A DNA stretch of 64,000 bases from Siphonodentalium dalli. Its lineage: Eukaryota > Mollusca > Scaphopoda > Gadilida > Siphonodentaliidae. Numbering within the stretch: the stretch's first letter is position 1; each line of letters starts with the position of its first letter. The stretch spans positions 191,629,794 to 191,693,793 of the forward strand of contig CP136064.1 in the NCBI GenBank assembly GCA_032622095.1, read 5' to 3'. Position numbers and translations under genes: made by a program. Shown in pieces: positions 62,101 through 64,000 of this stretch. Below the pieces are notes generated by a model. That model did not search any database and was not told the origin of the DNA. It saw only the letters and a list, made by a program, of their open reading frames with translations.

Positions 62101-63534
62101 CGCCTATCTTACTATATAAATAAAGCCATCTGTTTAAATTTTACAATTAATCAACAACTGTTGATTAAACGTACATACTGTTGATTAAACTTCGCAGAGT
62201 GGATTAAACTTTCTCCATACAATTTGAACAGAAAAGTGTTTATCCATCGCATTGTAAAGATCGTGGCATAAACAAAATATACGCATAGTGTTTCTGAATA
62301 ACAAATTTAATCTACTCGTGGGATTAGCGATTCCCACTCGTGGATTAAATTTGTCATTCAGAAACACTTTTCGTATATTCTATATATCTCATTGGAGGTA
62401 CTGTGATGTAGTATACGTCCACAGTTATTTCCAATGTATAATGACTATATAACACATATTGGATGAATTAGGATCCAACATATATCTACATGCGCATTTC
62501 ACAATATTGTGACGATCAGCTTTTGAAGATAACATAATAAAGCCGTAAAGAAATAAAAAAAAACGGATGTACGATAACATCTAATGGAGATGCATCGGTC
62601 ACTATTACGACATGTATGTACAGGCATAGCCGCTAGGAATCGAGATATAAGTGTCCTATCTGCTAACGAAATTATCTTACATTGCCCTTTTTGTCGTTTG
62701 GATTGTTAGTAATCTTCATCTTGTTGAAGGATATCGGTTTCTTCATCCAGAATGACCCCGGAGCCGGGGAGTCAGGGTGAACGTACATTCTGGCTGACGT
62801 TTGTGGTTCGCTCTTGCCGGTCACAGTCCAGTTGGTGTTCTGATATTTATATCTGCAGTTGTCGGCTGGGATTACGTCAGCTAAGACGACATACTTGGCG
62901 GTTGGTGATAGCCTCTGGCAGCTCACTTTCACGAACGGGAACATTCGTCTGAAAAATTAACACAAATTTTCAGTACAGGCCAAATCGACAGGTCGTTTTA
63001 AAATAAGGCGGAATTGTACAGTGTATATATCGATAAACCGACGCCAATACTTATATATTGATAACTGGTATCCAAGTATTAAAATCATTCATACACGTTA
63101 CAGAAAGTTAATGGCAACAAGACCAAGACATATATGGTTTGTACTTGATTTGATATATACATAATGGTAAACAGTTTCACACACACATACACACACACAC
63201 ATCGTCTTTGTGTTCTTACTAGATGGTAAAAAGTTGGAATTTCTACGAAATCAGATAAAAATTATTTTACAAAAAAAAAACATACAATATATACCCGCTG
63301 CAATAATATCGTGCTGAAAAATTACCCAACAAAAAGATACGAACCTTCCTGGTTTGGTCACAATCATCTCTGTGCCTATCGTGTTGAATCTATCCCATAG
63401 ATCCTTGTTGTCTAAAGTAATTGTCACGTGGTCATCGTCTGATGGTGCTGCGGTCGAGGGCGGTGGAGAGCTAACTGGAGGAAACGTTGTCTGAATATTT
63501 GGCATTTGTCCGTGATTAACTGTGTTCTTGATAT
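59182..63534 (-). CDS. T-box transcription factor gene C (Tbx6/16-like), 5' end incomplete
   Basis: A paralogue of gene A encoding a nuclear DNA-binding protein. Exons are 63534-63345, 62948-62681, 61401-61255, 60945-60887, 60589-60531 and 60059-59182. The first four have the same lengths as in gene A (190, 268, 147 and 59 bp), and all phases match. About 532 residues are readable. The T-box includes LWDRFNTIGTEMIVTKPGR, RRMFPFVKV, the PDSPAPGSFWMKKP block, [11 protein letters not shown] and NPFAKGFRDNRR. The tail keeps YEQLVAGFGIP, AIDFLQNQD and DHLPIFAPPFYS but has diverged more than A has from B. The first exon starts mid-codon, so an upstream exon lies outside the window or is unrecognised. 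No lesion was found. Confidence 0.9.
61886..62014. repeat. Imperfect hairpin in an intron of gene C
   Basis: GTGGGTTTATGCGTTACTGG GGGATACGGCGGC pairs with GCGCCGTATCCCACAATAAC...CCCACCAC. It could be a short foldback element within intron 61402-62680. Confidence 0.55.
62281..62378. repeat. ~98-bp hairpin in an intron of gene C
   Basis: AGTGTTTCTGAATAACAAAT TTAATC...CGTGGGA pairs with TCCCACTCGTGGATTAAATT TGTCATTCAGAAACACTTTT. The loop is a few bases. Confidence 0.8.
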
Positions 63535-64000
63535 CTTAAATTGAAACGTAAAGGCATAAAGTTTTAGCAAAAAACAGTGTTTTATTTGGAAGAGATAGAA
63601 TAGATTAAATGTAGGACCTCAAATTGCGCAATTCTATAGCACAGAAGGACTAACGACGGCGAAGGAAGCTCTTCATATCGAAATAAATTAATTTGGTTGA
63701 AAGAATGCGTTGCTAAGAACAGTTTTGGCGTTAAATTGTTTTAAACAAAAATCAATGGTTAATTTAAATCTAGCATTTCAAATAGATTTGTAATATCCAA
63801 ATATAATGATGTTATATTCTGGAAAGATCTTCCGATAGAAATATATCGCATCAAAAGCACAATTGGTATGTATAATTATCGTGAACCATCTTTGTATCGC
63901 GTGTTACAACTATTTTCGATATATATTGTGTAGCATTTCCTCGTATATAGCATTACATTAAATTTATCCGTTGCAGGTAAAATTCAAAGACGATTTTAGT
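63535..64000. other. Upstream of the visible part of gene C: nothing recognised
   Basis: AT-rich DNA. The missing 5' exon of gene C was not found here. Confidence 0.4.

Noticed and set aside
1-64000. CRISPR arrays, operons or bacterial signals
   Set aside because: Spliced T-box genes, LINEs and AT-rich intergenic DNA show this is animal nuclear DNA; no direct-repeat spacer array is present.

Overview
This window is animal nuclear DNA: AT-rich, with multi-exon genes, GT-AG introns and dense transposon debris. It is organised around a small cluster of T-box transcription factor genes that look Tbx6/16-like. An invertebrate chordate, probably a tunicate (ascidian), is the best guess. That rests on multiple linked Tbx6-like genes, small introns, and a candidate host-defence peptide precursor. 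The species assignment is inference.

Layout. (1) 1-5.1 kb: T-box gene A on the plus strand. Six exons are readable and intact, and at least one upstream exon is missing. (2) 7.0-14.3 kb: a second copy (B) on the minus strand, tail-to-tail with A. It is a clear pseudogene. It lacks the first T-box exon, has two 1-bp deletions, a ~91-bp insertion, an in-frame stop, and a 3,618-bp DNA transposon inside its last exon. That transposon has ends CACTGTG/CACAGTG, an exact 5-bp target duplication (GAGGA), ~1.28-kb inverted arms and an internal C2H2 zinc-finger exon. These end features resemble the Transib/RAG superfamily. (3) 15.2-17.9 kb: an uninterrupted Crypton-type tyrosine recombinase gene and a 158-bp hairpin. 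(4) 18-25 kb: a TTAA-flanked element and a dead non-LTR retrotransposon. The retrotransposon is split by a GC-rich 611-bp palindromic element and bracketed by inverted copies of another repeat. (5) 25-32 kb: dispersed repeats and TTAA-type MITEs. (6) 32.3-35.2 kb: a two-exon minus-strand gene for a small secreted, glycine/acid-repeat protein with a cationic segment after a GKR site. (7) 35-58.9 kb: no convincing host gene. It holds TTAA MITEs, a 953-bp TAA-flanked Harbinger-like element, perfect hairpins, minisatellites and a LINE tail. (8) 58.9-63.5 kb: T-box gene C on the minus strand, intact over six exons, with an exon structure matching A.

Genes A, B and C share exon boundaries and phases, so they descend from one ancestor by local duplication. 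A and C look functional and B is decayed. Nothing indicates that the transposons and the peptide gene cooperate with the T-box genes. No tRNA, rRNA or CRISPR was seen.
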